Assembly (NCBI RefSeq): GCF_040892615.1 | Contig: NZ_JBFRYC010000002.1 | Span: 124,001 to 188,000 of the forward strand | Reading direction: 5' to 3' | DNA length: 64,000 nucleotides | DNA from: Thioclava arctica | Lineage (GTDB): Bacteria > Pseudomonadota > Alphaproteobacteria > Rhodobacterales > Rhodobacteraceae | Shown: positions 35,268 through 43,767 of the stretch, piece after piece | Layout: every line of letters begins with the position of its first letter | Position numbering within the stretch: the stretch's first letter is position 1 | Translations under genes and position numbers: made by a program | The notes under the pieces: model-generated | The model's input: the letters and a program-made list of their open reading frames with translations, nothing else | Database searches by the model: none | What the model was told of the DNA's origin: nothing

Positions 35268-35941
35268 GCGCGCTTCTTGAAACCAGCGAGCTGGTCAAGA
35301 CATTTGGGGCGGGCGACACCGCAACGCGGGTGCTGCGCGGCCTGAATCTGAGGCTGAGCACCGGAGAAATGGCGGCGCTGCTTGGCCCCTCAGGGTCTGG
35401 CAAAAGCACCTTGCTCACGATCCTTGGCACTTTGATGAAGCCGACATCGGGGCGCTATCAGATGCTGGGCCATGACCTGATCGCCGCAGATGACCGTGAA
35501 CTGACGGTCTTTCGCAACCGCCATATCGGCTTTGTGTTTCAGTTCCACAATCTGCTGCCCGATTTCACGGCGCTGGAAAATGTCATTTTCCCCACCGCCG
35601 TGCGCGAGGGGCGCGAAACAGCGACTGCACGCGCACGCGGGCGCGACCTGCTGGTGCGCATGGGGCTGGCTGATCGCATTGATTTCCCGACCGCCAACCT
35701 GTCGGGCGGACAGAAACAGCGCGTGGCGGTGGCGCGTGCGCTGATGAACAGCCCTGAACTGGTGTTGGCGGATGAGCCCACGGGAAATCTGGATCGTGCC
35801 TCGGCGTTGCAGGTGATGGAGTTGATTGGACAGATCAACCGCGACGAAGGCACGACCTTTCTGATCTCGACCCATGACGAAAAGATCGCCGCCGCCTGTC
35901 AGCGCCAGATTGTGGTCGCGGATGGGCTGGTCACGGGCTAG
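35264..35941 (+). CDS. LolD/MacB-like ABC transporter ATP-binding protein
   Basis: The 225-residue ATPase has Walker A GPSGSGKSTLLT, Q-loop FVFQFHNLLPDF, signature LSGGQKQRVAVARAL, Walker B LVLADEPTGNLD and switch His in ISTHDE. It energises the preceding permease. It is a second LolD-like set in the window beside lolD at 21161; here an adaptor gene is included, so it resembles a MacAB exporter with separate domains. Confidence 0.93.
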   Translation: MSALLETSELVKTFGAGDTATRVLRGLNLRLSTGEMAALLGPSGSGKSTLLTILGTLMKPTSGRYQMLGHDLIAADDRELTVFRNRHIGFVFQFHNLLPDFTALENVIFPTAVREGRETATARARGRDLLVRMGLADRIDFPTANLSGGQKQRVAVARALMNSPELVLADEPTGNLDRASALQVMELIGQINRDEGTTFLISTHDEKIAAACQRQIVVADGLVTG

Positions 35942-36034
35942 CGGATGGCCCTGCCCGGTGGGCTGGCGACAGACGCTATTCAGCGTGATCGAGGACCATC
36001 ATTGCGACGCTTTGAAAAAATATCGACCCCACCC

Positions 36035-36049
36035 TAGACGACTGGTCTA
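36035..36049. promoter_or_regulatory. TetR operator upstream of the TetR gene
   Basis: TAGACGACTGGTCTA is a TAGAC-N5-GTCTA inverted repeat, 19 bp before the TetR start. A very similar site is found before yqhD (36703-36717), so the regulator probably controls both itself and the detoxification genes. The pattern resembles the NemR operator of enterobacteria. Confidence 0.65.
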
Positions 36050-36068
36050 TTCAGACTATCTCGGATGT

Positions 36069-36659
36069 ATGAGAGAGAATAGACAAGATACACGCAGCCA
36101 CATCCTTAGCGTTGGCCGGGGTCTCACCGCACGGTGGGGCTATAGCGGCGTCGGGCTGTCAGAGCTGCTCAAGGAAGCGGGCGTCCCCAAAGGCTCGTTT
36201 TATCACTATTTCCCCTCGAAAGAGGCCTATGGCTGCGCCCTGCTGACCGAGTTCGTCACAGAGTATCGCGACAAACTGAGTGCGACTTTGGCGCATCCGA
36301 CCTTGGATGCCCGCAGCCGGTTCCTTGCCTATTTTGCCGAATGGCATCGCAAACAAATCAGCGCCGTGCCTGAAGATCGCTGCCTTGTTGTAAGGCTTTC
36401 CGCAGAGGTTGCGGACCTTTCGGCCGATATGAGCACGATCTTGCAAAGCGGCGTAAATGAGATCATCGCCGCCTTGGCGGATACCCTGCGCCAAGGCATA
36501 GCCGAAGGGTCGATCGCCGCGCTGGACAACCCCGAGGCGATGGCGGAGTTGATCTATCACCAATGGCTCGGCGCCAGCCTTGTGGCGAGCATCTCGCATG
36601 AAGATGCGCCGTTCAAAGCCGCGATGCGCGCCACGCAGGCGCTGATCCCACCGCCTTGA
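36069..36659 (+). CDS. TetR-family regulator, NemR-like
   Basis: The 196-residue protein has an N-terminal helix-turn-helix (GYSGVGLSELLKEAGVPKGS, FYHYFPSKEAYG) and an all-helical C-terminal domain. PEDRCLVVRLSAEVADLS carries a single conserved-looking Cys in the place where NemR and related regulators have the redox/electrophile-sensing Cys. The genes downstream are aldehyde and electrophile detoxification enzymes. Start at 36069. Confidence 0.87.
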   Translation: MRENRQDTRSHILSVGRGLTARWGYSGVGLSELLKEAGVPKGSFYHYFPSKEAYGCALLTEFVTEYRDKLSATLAHPTLDARSRFLAYFAEWHRKQISAVPEDRCLVVRLSAEVADLSADMSTILQSGVNEIIAALADTLRQGIAEGSIAALDNPEAMAELIYHQWLGASLVASISHEDAPFKAAMRATQALIPPP

Positions 36660-36702
36660 AACGCAAGCGCTGACCCGCGCCACTCACCCCGAAGCCATTG
36701 AC

Positions 36703-36717
36703 TAGCCGACCGGTCTA
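36703..36717. promoter_or_regulatory. TetR operator upstream of yqhD
   Basis: TAGCCGACCGGTCTA matches the TAGAC-N5-GTCTA site at 36035-36049 in 12 of 15 positions and lies 158 bp before the YqhD start. The stretch 36718-36874 can be read as an open frame with a signal-peptide-like segment but has no RBS and no recognisable family. Confidence 0.6.
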
Positions 36718-36874
36718 TTCACGAAAGGGTTATCTGTGGACCTTTGCCGGTCTTGCGGTGTTGTCCCTCGCAACTGAGCCCGCTCAAAGCGCAGGAAGAG
36801 ACCCGCTGTCATCCCGTATTTCAGGCAAATACCCCGATTTGCCTATGCCCATCAAACTTGAAGGAAACTGCGAC

Positions 36875-38032
36875 ATGAACAACTTTGATTTCCACAACCC
36901 GACCCATATCCTGTTTGGCAAAGGCCGGATTGCCGATCTGGCCAATCAAGTCCCGAGCGGCGCGAAAGTCATGATTTTATATGGCGGCGGCAGCGCCGAA
37001 CGCACCGGGGTCTTGGGCCAAGTGCGTAATGCGCTGTCAGGTCACGAACTGGTAGAATTTGGCGGGATCGAACCCAATCCGCGGTTCGCAACCGCAATCA
37101 AGGCTGTCGAACTGATCGAAAAGAATGACGTAACCTTCTTGCTGGCAGTCGGCGGTGGCTCGGTCATTGATGCCACGAAATTCATTGCGGCGGCTGCAAA
37201 ATATGACGGCGACGCTTGGGATATCCTGACCTCTGGTGGCGCGGTCATCAAAGCCGCTTTGCCCTTTGGCACCGTGCTGACGCTGCCCGCGACGGCCTCC
37301 GAGATGAACTCTGGCTCGGTGATTACCCATGCCGAAAAGGGCGCGAAATTGCCGTTCCGCAGCCCCCATTGCTACCCGGTCTTCTCAATCCTTGACCCCG
37401 AGCTCACCTACACGCTTCCCTCGCGCCAGATCGCCAACGGCGTCGCGGATGCCTACGTGCACATCATCGAGCAATATCTGACCTATCCGGCCGACGCGTG
37501 CGTACAGGACGGGTTTGCCGAAACCCTGCTGCGCACGCTGATTGACCTCGGCCCCAAGGCCCTGAAAACGCCCGAGGATTACGACATTCGCGCCAATCTG
37601 ATGTGGACCGCGACGCTGGCGCTGAACGGTTTGATCGGCGCGGGAGTGCCCCAAGACTGGTCGAGCCACATGATCGGCCACGAAATCACCGCGCTCAACG
37701 ATACCGACCACGCGCGCACGCTGGCCGTGGTTCTGCCCGCGCTGATGCATGACCAGCGCGGCCCGAAACGCGAGAAACTGCTGCAATACGGCGCCAATGT
37801 CTGGGACATCCGCGAGGGCGATGAGGATGCGCGGATCGACGCGGCCATCAAGGCGACGCGCGACTTCTTTGAGTCGATGGGCATCAAAACCCGGCTCGGC
37901 GATTACAACCTCGCCAGCCCCGAAATCGATCACATCGTCGCGGCGCTCAAGGATCACGGCATGACCGCGCTTGGCGAACACAGCGCCATCACCCCCGAGG
38001 ATGCCCGCCGCATCCTGCAAGCCGCTGCATGA
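36875..38032 (+). CDS. yqhD: NADPH-dependent aldehyde reductase (iron-type alcohol dehydrogenase YqhD)
   Basis: The 385-residue protein has NFDFHNPTHILFGKGRI, the cofactor loop ILYGGGSAERTGV (YqhD has GGGS, fitting NADPH), AVGGGSVIDATKF, and metal ligands in VADAYVHIIEQYL, HMIGHEITALNDTDHAR. It reduces reactive aldehydes such as glyoxal and malondialdehyde-type compounds. The ATG at 36875 follows AAGGAAAC and gives the normal family length. Confidence 0.92.
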   Translation: MNNFDFHNPTHILFGKGRIADLANQVPSGAKVMILYGGGSAERTGVLGQVRNALSGHELVEFGGIEPNPRFATAIKAVELIEKNDVTFLLAVGGGSVIDATKFIAAAAKYDGDAWDILTSGGAVIKAALPFGTVLTLPATASEMNSGSVITHAEKGAKLPFRSPHCYPVFSILDPELTYTLPSRQIANGVADAYVHIIEQYLTYPADACVQDGFAETLLRTLIDLGPKALKTPEDYDIRANLMWTATLALNGLIGAGVPQDWSSHMIGHEITALNDTDHARTLAVVLPALMHDQRGPKREKLLQYGANVWDIREGDEDARIDAAIKATRDFFESMGIKTRLGDYNLASPEIDHIVAALKDHGMTALGEHSAITPEDARRILQAAA

Positions 38033-38043
38033 AGGAAACTGAG

Positions 38044-39078
38044 ATGACACAAAGCAATAAAATCAACCGCCAGCATGTTCTGGCCGAGCGCCCCAAAGGC
38101 GAACCCACCGCAGACACGCTGCACCTTGTTGAGGGGGAGATCCCCACCCCCGGCAAGGGCCAGATGCTGCTGCGCACCGAATATCTCTCGCTCGACCCCT
38201 ATATGCGGGGCCGGATGAGCGATGCGCCCTCTTACGCCGCCCCGGTTGAGATTGGTGGCGTCATGGTGGGCGGCACGGTGGCGCAGGTCGTGTCCTCGGA
38301 TGTCAAAGGCTTTGAGGCCGGGGATTTCGTGCTCAGCTTCAATGGCTGGCAGGATTACGCGCTCTCGGATGGCAATGGCGTGACCAACTTGGGCAAATCG
38401 CCCGCCCATCCCTCTTGGGCGCTTGGCATTATGGGCATGCCCGGCTTTACCGCCTGGGCGGGGCTGACCCGGATCGGCGAACCCAAAGCGGGCGAGACGA
38501 TTGCCGTGGCCGCCGCAACAGGCCCGGTCGGGGCAACGGTGGGCCAGATCGGCAAGATCCTTGGTTGTCGCGTGGTCGGCATCGCGGGGGGCGCAGAAAA
38601 ATGTGCCTATGCGGTCAATGAACTGGGCTTTGACGCCTGCATCGATCACAAGGCCGCCGATTTTGCAGACCAGCTTGCCAAGGCCAGCCCCGATGGCATC
38701 GATGTTTATTTCGAGAATGTCGGCGGCAAGGTTCTGGATGCGGTGATCCCGCTGCTGAACCCCAATGCGCGCATGCCGGTTTGCGGCCTTGTCTCGCAAT
38801 ATAACGCGACCGCGCTGCCCGAGGGCCCGGATCGGATGAACTGGCTGATGGGGCAAATCCTGCGCAAGAAGATCAAGGTGCAAGGCTTTATCATCTTTGA
38901 CGATTTCGGACATCTCTACCCGGAATTCGCCGCCGAGATGGGCGCTTGGGTCGAAGCCGGCAAGATCAAATATCGCGAAGAGATCATCGACGGTCTCGAG
39001 AACGCGCCCAAGGCCTTTATCGGCCTGCTCAAGGGCGAAAACTTTGGCAAGCGCGTGATCCGCGTCGGCCAGAACTGA
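38044..39078 (+). CDS. NADP-dependent oxidoreductase (CurA / leukotriene B4 12-hydroxydehydrogenase-like MDR)
   Basis: The 344-residue zinc-independent MDR enzyme has RTEYLSLDPYMRGRM, the cofactor-binding AAATGPVGATVGQIGKI and AGGAEKC, and CGLVSQYN. These are the marks of the CurA/PTGR1 group, which reduces the double bond of alpha,beta-unsaturated carbonyls with NADPH. It starts 11 bases after the yqhD stop with GAAGGAAAC before it, so it is in the same operon. Confidence 0.9.
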   Translation: MTQSNKINRQHVLAERPKGEPTADTLHLVEGEIPTPGKGQMLLRTEYLSLDPYMRGRMSDAPSYAAPVEIGGVMVGGTVAQVVSSDVKGFEAGDFVLSFNGWQDYALSDGNGVTNLGKSPAHPSWALGIMGMPGFTAWAGLTRIGEPKAGETIAVAAATGPVGATVGQIGKILGCRVVGIAGGAEKCAYAVNELGFDACIDHKAADFADQLAKASPDGIDVYFENVGGKVLDAVIPLLNPNARMPVCGLVSQYNATALPEGPDRMNWLMGQILRKKIKVQGFIIFDDFGHLYPEFAAEMGAWVEAGKIKYREEIIDGLENAPKAFIGLLKGENFGKRVIRVGQN

Positions 39079-39089
39079 AAGGACACACT

Positions 39090-39767
39090 ATGAAAATCCT
39101 GATGGTACTCACATCACACGACCAGTTGGGCGACACCGGCAAGAAAACCGGGTTCTGGCTGGAAGAATTCGCAGCCCCCTATTACGTTTTCAAGGATGCC
39201 GGGGCCGAGATCACGCTGGCCTCGCCCAAGGGTGGGCAGCCGCCGCTTGATCCGTCAAGCGATGCGGAGGACGCACAGACAGACGACACGCGCCGCTTCA
39301 AGGCCGATCCCGAGGCGCAAAAACATCTCGCCAACACGCTCAAGCTGGCGGATGTGACGGCAGAAGGGTTCGACGCGATCTTCTATCCCGGCGGACATGG
39401 CCCGTTGTGGGATCTGTCCGAGAACGGCGACAGCAAGCGCCTGATCGAGGCCTTCGCCGCCGCAGATCAGCCCATCGGTGCCGTCTGCCACGCGCCTGCG
39501 GTGTTCCACCATACGCTTGGGCACGATGGCAAGCCACTGGTTTCGGGCAAGCGCGTCACGGGCTTTACCAATACCGAAGAAGAAGCCGTGGGCCTGACGA
39601 AGATTGTGCCGTTCCTCGTGGAAGACATGCTCAAATCCAATGGCGGCACCTACGAAAAGGGCGCGGATTGGACAAGTTTCGTTCTGCGCGATGGCAAGTT
39701 GGTGACGGGGCAAAACCCGGCCTCCTCCGCTGCCGCCGCCAAGCAAATTCTTGAATTGCTCGGCTGA
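39090..39767 (+). CDS. DJ-1/PfpI-superfamily (Hsp31-like) glyoxalase or deglycase
   Basis: The 225-residue protein has GFWLEEFAAPYYVF (Glu at the active-site position), YPGGHGPLWDL, and the nucleophile elbow AVCHAPAVF with Cys and adjacent His. This is the Hsp31-like class I glutamine-amidotransferase-like group, which includes glutathione-independent glyoxalase III. It starts 11 bases after the CurA-like stop. With YqhD and CurA-like it forms a set against reactive carbonyls. Confidence 0.9.
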   Translation: MKILMVLTSHDQLGDTGKKTGFWLEEFAAPYYVFKDAGAEITLASPKGGQPPLDPSSDAEDAQTDDTRRFKADPEAQKHLANTLKLADVTAEGFDAIFYPGGHGPLWDLSENGDSKRLIEAFAAADQPIGAVCHAPAVFHHTLGHDGKPLVSGKRVTGFTNTEEEAVGLTKIVPFLVEDMLKSNGGTYEKGADWTSFVLRDGKLVTGQNPASSAAAAKQILELLG

Positions 39768-39779
39768 TATCGACAGGTC

Positions 39780-39803
39780 GGGCTGGGGCTCAACCCTCAG
39801 CCC
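39780..39803. terminator. Hairpin between convergent genes
   Basis: GGGCTGGGG (39780-39788) pairs with CCTCAGCCC (39795-39803) with one mismatch and a six-base loop, in the 47-bp gap between the DJ-1-like gene and the convergent glycosyltransferase. There is no T run on either strand. Confidence 0.4.
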
Positions 39804-39814
39804 GGCCACTTCTC

Positions 39815-40666
39815 TCAGGGGGCGGTGTCTGCGGGTTTGTGTTTGGGCGGGATCGGCGCCTCAGCCGGGTCAATCCCGTGCTTGATCAAGGCCTTGTGCA
39901 TATAGCTGCCCCGGCGCGGACGGTTATTCTCGGCCTCTTGCAGACGCGGCTTCATCCGGCGCGCCCACATATGCACCGCATAGGTGTCGTCGGTCAGAAA
40001 ATCTGCCTCAACATCAAAGCGCGACATGATCATCTTGTTGCGGTCTTTGAACGAGATCGGATAAAACGCCTGTTGCGGCAATGCCTGCGACCATTCCCCG
40101 GTTTCCTTCAGGAAATAGGTCAGCGCCGCCGGTCCGGTCAGCCCCCATTCCTGCTCGGAAAAATGCACCGGCTCGCCGCGATCGCGCGCGGCGCGCAACT
40201 CGTCTTGTTGCTCGGATTTCAGCCACGGACCAATCGCGTAAGGATCGGCCACGAAATCCAGTAACCCCTTAAGCGTCTCTGACTCGGTGGGCAGACGCAT
40301 CACCGCATTGCACACCAGATGCGGCTTTTCGAGACCAAACACCGAGGGCTGCGCGAAATCGAAGGCGCGCACACATAAAACATCCGCATCCACCCAGATG
40401 AAATCTGTCTTTTGCATCAAATGCATGCGCCACAGATCGGCATGAATGGCCGGGCTGCCGGTGCGCTTGTGGCGGATGATGTCATCGCCGGGGAAGATGT
40501 CGCGCGCATCGCGCAGCGTCACGCCCGCAGGCGCATTCGGGATCAGATTATAGCAATACAGCAGCGTCTCATGCCCGGCATCGACAAAGGATTTAAGACT
40601 AAGCTGTTCAAGCCAAGACAGGCGATCCCCGATCCACAAGCTGGCGATAGTGGGCAATTTGGACAT
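39815..40666 (-). CDS. Glycosyltransferase, DXD-type (alpha-1,4-GT/GT32-like)
   Basis: The 283-residue protein has IASLWIGDRLSWLEQLSLKS, YCYNLIPNAP, GSPAIHADLWRMHLM and a DXD motif in WVDADVLCV, with a C-terminal HMWARRMKP. This is the pattern of GT32/Gb3-synthase-like glycosyltransferases, often linked to capsule or lipopolysaccharide. There is no membrane segment. The 200-bp gap (40667-40866) to the next gene carries its likely promoter, so it may be transcribed separately from the sulfatase unit though on the same strand. Confidence 0.78.
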   Translation of the reverse strand: MSKLPTIASLWIGDRLSWLEQLSLKSFVDAGHETLLYCYNLIPNAPAGVTLRDARDIFPGDDIIRHKRTGSPAIHADLWRMHLMQKTDFIWVDADVLCVRAFDFAQPSVFGLEKPHLVCNAVMRLPTESETLKGLLDFVADPYAIGPWLKSEQQDELRAARDRGEPVHFSEQEWGLTGPAALTYFLKETGEWSQALPQQAFYPISFKDRNKMIMSRFDVEADFLTDDTYAVHMWARRMKPRLQEAENNRPRRGSYMHKALIKHGIDPAEAPIPPKHKPADTAP

Positions 40667-40866
40667 GGGTGCCTCAATGATTTTGGGTCTTGATTATGGT
40701 TCAATTTCTGCGCGGCGCAGGGCTGAAAAAGGTCAACCCCGCGCGCGCCGCCCCGAGCATAGCCGGAATGTCAGACCAGTCCAGCACTGCCGCGCGGAAC
40801 ACTGTAAGCGTGCTTCTTTTTCAACATCTTCGCAACCGCCCCCTAACGCGCGTCAGCCGCAAAGAC

Positions 40867-41613
40867 TCAGGCCGCATCATCGAGCGCATAGCGATATCCA
40901 ATCAGGCGCTCATTCTCCATATTGAGCCGATCCAGCACGAATTGGCGGTCCTCTGGCATAAGCTCGGCATAGCCGCGCAGCCGCCCCTTGCCCTCGACAT
41001 CGCCGGGCAGTGAGAAATTCGACACATCTTTGTCGACGGGGCGGAACATACGCGCTTTTCTGCGCCGAAAATGCTTGGCGATCTGATCGACGATGGCCTC
41101 GGGATTGGCGCGCGCCTCCTCAAAGCGTACGAACATCCAGTTGCGATACAGGTTGCGCACCTTCAACTGGCTGGCCAGCTTCAGATTGCGCAGCTCGACC
41201 ACATTCTCGATCGGGGCCCCGGTTACGGGATGACGCTCATACATCAGCTCTTGAAAGCGCACTGGCAGATTTTGCTGGTTGGGGAGCAATGCGCCATTGA
41301 TAACGCCCGACCATTGATGGCGCAAAAAACCCGAGAAATCGACATCGCGATACCAATAGCCAACCTGGTGGGGGCTGCGATGCAGGCTTTTGAGCCAGTC
41401 AAACACATCGCGCACCACGACCACCGCCAAGGTGCCATCCAGCGCGTAGGGCGGGTTCACAAAGTTATGCTTTTCCCAATTATAGCGCCGCCCCCGCCTG
41501 AATTTCGGAAAATTCGAGGTGATCAGGGTCTCAACAAAATTAGTACCAGAACAGCGCTCACCATAAATCTTAAAGGTGGTCAGCGGTGCGTCTGGCGGAT
41601 CCGAGAACAGCAT
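40867..41613 (-). CDS. Sulfotransferase-like P-loop protein
   Basis: The 248-residue protein begins FKIYGERCSGTNFVETLI, a 5'-phosphosulfate-binding P-loop as in PAPS-dependent sulfotransferases, followed by VVVVRDVFDWLKSLHRSP in the position of the 3'-phosphate-binding segment (R-x7-S). I infer transfer of sulfate from PAPS to a carbohydrate or similar acceptor; a related kinase-like P-loop function is less likely. RBS AGGAGG is strong. It starts 12 bases after the sulfatase stop, so the two are cotranscribed. Confidence 0.72.
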   Translation of the reverse strand: MLFSDPPDAPLTTFKIYGERCSGTNFVETLITSNFPKFRRGRRYNWEKHNFVNPPYALDGTLAVVVVRDVFDWLKSLHRSPHQVGYWYRDVDFSGFLRHQWSGVINGALLPNQQNLPVRFQELMYERHPVTGAPIENVVELRNLKLASQLKVRNLYRNWMFVRFEEARANPEAIVDQIAKHFRRRKARMFRPVDKDVSNFSLPGDVEGKGRLRGYAELMPEDRQFVLDRLNMENERLIGYRYALDDAA

Positions 41614-41625
41614 CCTTTCCTCCTT

Positions 41626-43767
41626 TCACAGCGCTTGGCCAAGCGCGTGTCGCAACACAGCCTCATCCGTCTGAACAAAGCGCACGCGCTCGGTTCCACA
41701 CATGATCAACGCGTCTTCGCCTTGCGTGATCAGGCGGGTTTCGCCCAAAACCAGCCAATCCGAAATATCGACCGCCCCGCCGGTGAAACCGATCACCTCT
41801 TGGGGCAAACCGGTGCGCAAAAGCCGCAGCGACACCGTGCCATCGGAGTCAATCTCGATGCGGTTGCAGCCGCCGTTGACGATGATCTCGGCTGTGCCTT
41901 TGCCGCCGAAAATCTGGTTGGTGCCATCGCCCGTGTGCACCGTGTCGCGCCCCGTGCCACAGCGGATCAGCGCATCGCCCGTGCCGCCATAAACGTCGTT
42001 TTCGGCGCGCTGACAGTCGATGATATCATAGCCCGAACCACCATAGATCGTGGTGTCGCTAAAGCCTGCATCAATGACGTTATCGCCCGCCTGAAGAAAG
42101 ACCGTCATGGTTTCCTGCGCGGTCTCGATACGGTCATCGCCGCGCCCGCCATAAACGGTCAGGTGGAACCGCTTATGCCCGCCCATAAAGTCCAGATGCG
42201 TGCCCAGATCGTTGCAATGCACGTGCAGGCTGTCGGCCCCGTCACCGATATCGCCTGCATAAAACAGCTCACGATAGGCATTGGGCATCTTGACCGTCAT
42301 GTTCTGACGCGGCCGCAGGAAATAGCGCCGATAGCCGGGAAAATCGGGCATGTCGGGATCGGGCGGCTCAAAGGCGATCTGACCCAAAGTCGGCGGCGAG
42401 GCAGGCTGCGCGCCCCCTTCGGTGATCGACACATACAGCGAGGGGCCGGGGCGGCAGTTCTCACCGTCACACAGGCTCATGCCATATTCCGCCGCACTCG
42501 CGGCAAGGGCGCGGCGCAGATTGGCGCGCTCGGGGTGATTGGGCGCGACATCGCGCAACTGCCACGGGTCGGATTTCAAATCGAAAAGCTGCTCGCTGCC
42601 ATCTTGATAGGCGATGTAGCGATAATCGCCCTGTCGGATCGCAGCCGACCCGAACCAGAAGGTGGGAATGGCTCGCTCGGGCGCGGATACCCCCTCAACC
42701 TGCGCCCGCAGAGAGCGCCCCGGACTGCACTGCATCGCCTCCAGCCCGACATAATCCAGCACCGTCTGACCGACATCCAGCAGCGCCACCGGATCCTCAA
42801 CGACACGACCCTCATCTTGGGAAGGATCATAAATGATCAGCGGCACGCCAGCCGCTTCTTCCCACAGGGTATATTTGCGAAATCGCCCCTTATCGCCCAT
42901 GTGATAGCCATGATCGGCAGTAATGATGACGATCGTGTTCTTGGCATGCTTTGAGGCCTGCAACGCGTCCCAGACCCGCCCGACATGCCAATCGGCATGG
43001 CTATAGCCCGAGAAGTAATTGCGCACCGTCTTGCGCCAAAACTTGTCGTTGGACAGATCCAGATTGGCCGGAAACGCCTGATCGGCAAAAGCATCAGGGT
43101 CTTTGCCATCACGCCATTCGGGCGGCATGACAAAGTCTTCCTCGGCATACATTTCCTTGAAACGCGCGGGTGTCTTGAAGGGCGGATGGGGGTTGTGAAA
43201 CCCGACCTCGCGATAAAAGGGCGCCTCCCCGTCATAGCTGGACAAGAATCTCAGCGCATCTTCGGACGAGAAGTGATCGTAATATTTGCGGTCATCCTTG
43301 GGGTCGGTGGTGCCCAGCCCAACCAGCGCGCCACCAAAATTCTGCGCAGGCGCCCCTGATTTCGGGCCGAAATAGCATTTGCGGCTTTCATGGGAATACA
43401 GCGCGTCGTGAATCTCGGGCGGGCGCGGACGATAGCCGTGATGCACCTTGCCCGCCGTCGAGCAGTAATACCCCGCCTCTTTCAGCCGGTAAGACCACAT
43501 CTGATCGGGGCGCAGCATCTCGAAAATTTCGCTGTAATTGTCAAAGATGCCGGTCTGATGCGGAGCCAGCCCCGACAGAAAGCTGGATCGTGACGGGCCA
43601 CAGACCGGCACCTGACAATAGGCGGCGTGAAAGGCAGTTGCGCGGGCGCAGATCCGGTCAAGATTGGGGGTTTGCAACTGCACCCCAAAGGCGCTGCGAA
43701 AGCGCCAGAACGCGAAAGCATCATCCATGCTGATCAGCAAGATATTGGGGCGCTCGAGTTGAGTCAC
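41626..43767 (-). CDS. Type I sulfatase with RTX-like C-terminal repeats
   Basis: The 713-residue protein starts at a GTG overlapping the upstream stop (GTGA). Residues about 7-480 are a type I sulfatase: metal-binding ISMDDAF (D15-D16), the formylglycine motif C56-G-P-S-R60 and metal-binding TADHGYHMGDKG. Residues about 565-660 are Gly/Asp-rich repeats (YGGRGDDRI, YGGSGYDIIDC, YGGTGDALIRC, FGGKGTAEI), the RTX pattern of calcium-binding nonapeptides. There is no signal peptide. Family knowledge: C-x-P-S-R needs FGE (47157). Inference: modified in the cytoplasm and exported by a type I system not in the window. The sulfated substrate is unknown. Confidence 0.88.
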   Translation of the reverse strand: MTQLERPNILLISMDDAFAFWRFRSAFGVQLQTPNLDRICARATAFHAAYCQVPVCGPSRSSFLSGLAPHQTGIFDNYSEIFEMLRPDQMWSYRLKEAGYYCSTAGKVHHGYRPRPPEIHDALYSHESRKCYFGPKSGAPAQNFGGALVGLGTTDPKDDRKYYDHFSSEDALRFLSSYDGEAPFYREVGFHNPHPPFKTPARFKEMYAEEDFVMPPEWRDGKDPDAFADQAFPANLDLSNDKFWRKTVRNYFSGYSHADWHVGRVWDALQASKHAKNTIVIITADHGYHMGDKGRFRKYTLWEEAAGVPLIIYDPSQDEGRVVEDPVALLDVGQTVLDYVGLEAMQCSPGRSLRAQVEGVSAPERAIPTFWFGSAAIRQGDYRYIAYQDGSEQLFDLKSDPWQLRDVAPNHPERANLRRALAASAAEYGMSLCDGENCRPGPSLYVSITEGGAQPASPPTLGQIAFEPPDPDMPDFPGYRRYFLRPRQNMTVKMPNAYRELFYAGDIGDGADSLHVHCNDLGTHLDFMGGHKRFHLTVYGGRGDDRIETAQETMTVFLQAGDNVIDAGFSDTTIYGGSGYDIIDCQRAENDVYGGTGDALIRCGTGRDTVHTGDGTNQIFGGKGTAEIIVNGGCNRIEIDSDGTVSLRLLRTGLPQEVIGFTGGAVDISDWLVLGETRLITQGEDALIMCGTERVRFVQTDEAVLRHALGQAL

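Noticed and set aside
36718..36874. Signal-peptide-like N-terminal extension of YqhD or a small secreted protein
   Set aside because: The frame is open and contains a hydrophobic stretch ending in AQSA, but it has no RBS, continues straight into the cytosolic YqhD sequence, and family length fits the ATG at 36875.
41800..42180. Possible tandem DNA repeats
   Set aside because: They are explained by the RTX-like Gly/Asp repeats of the sulfatase; spacing is protein-level, not DNA-level.
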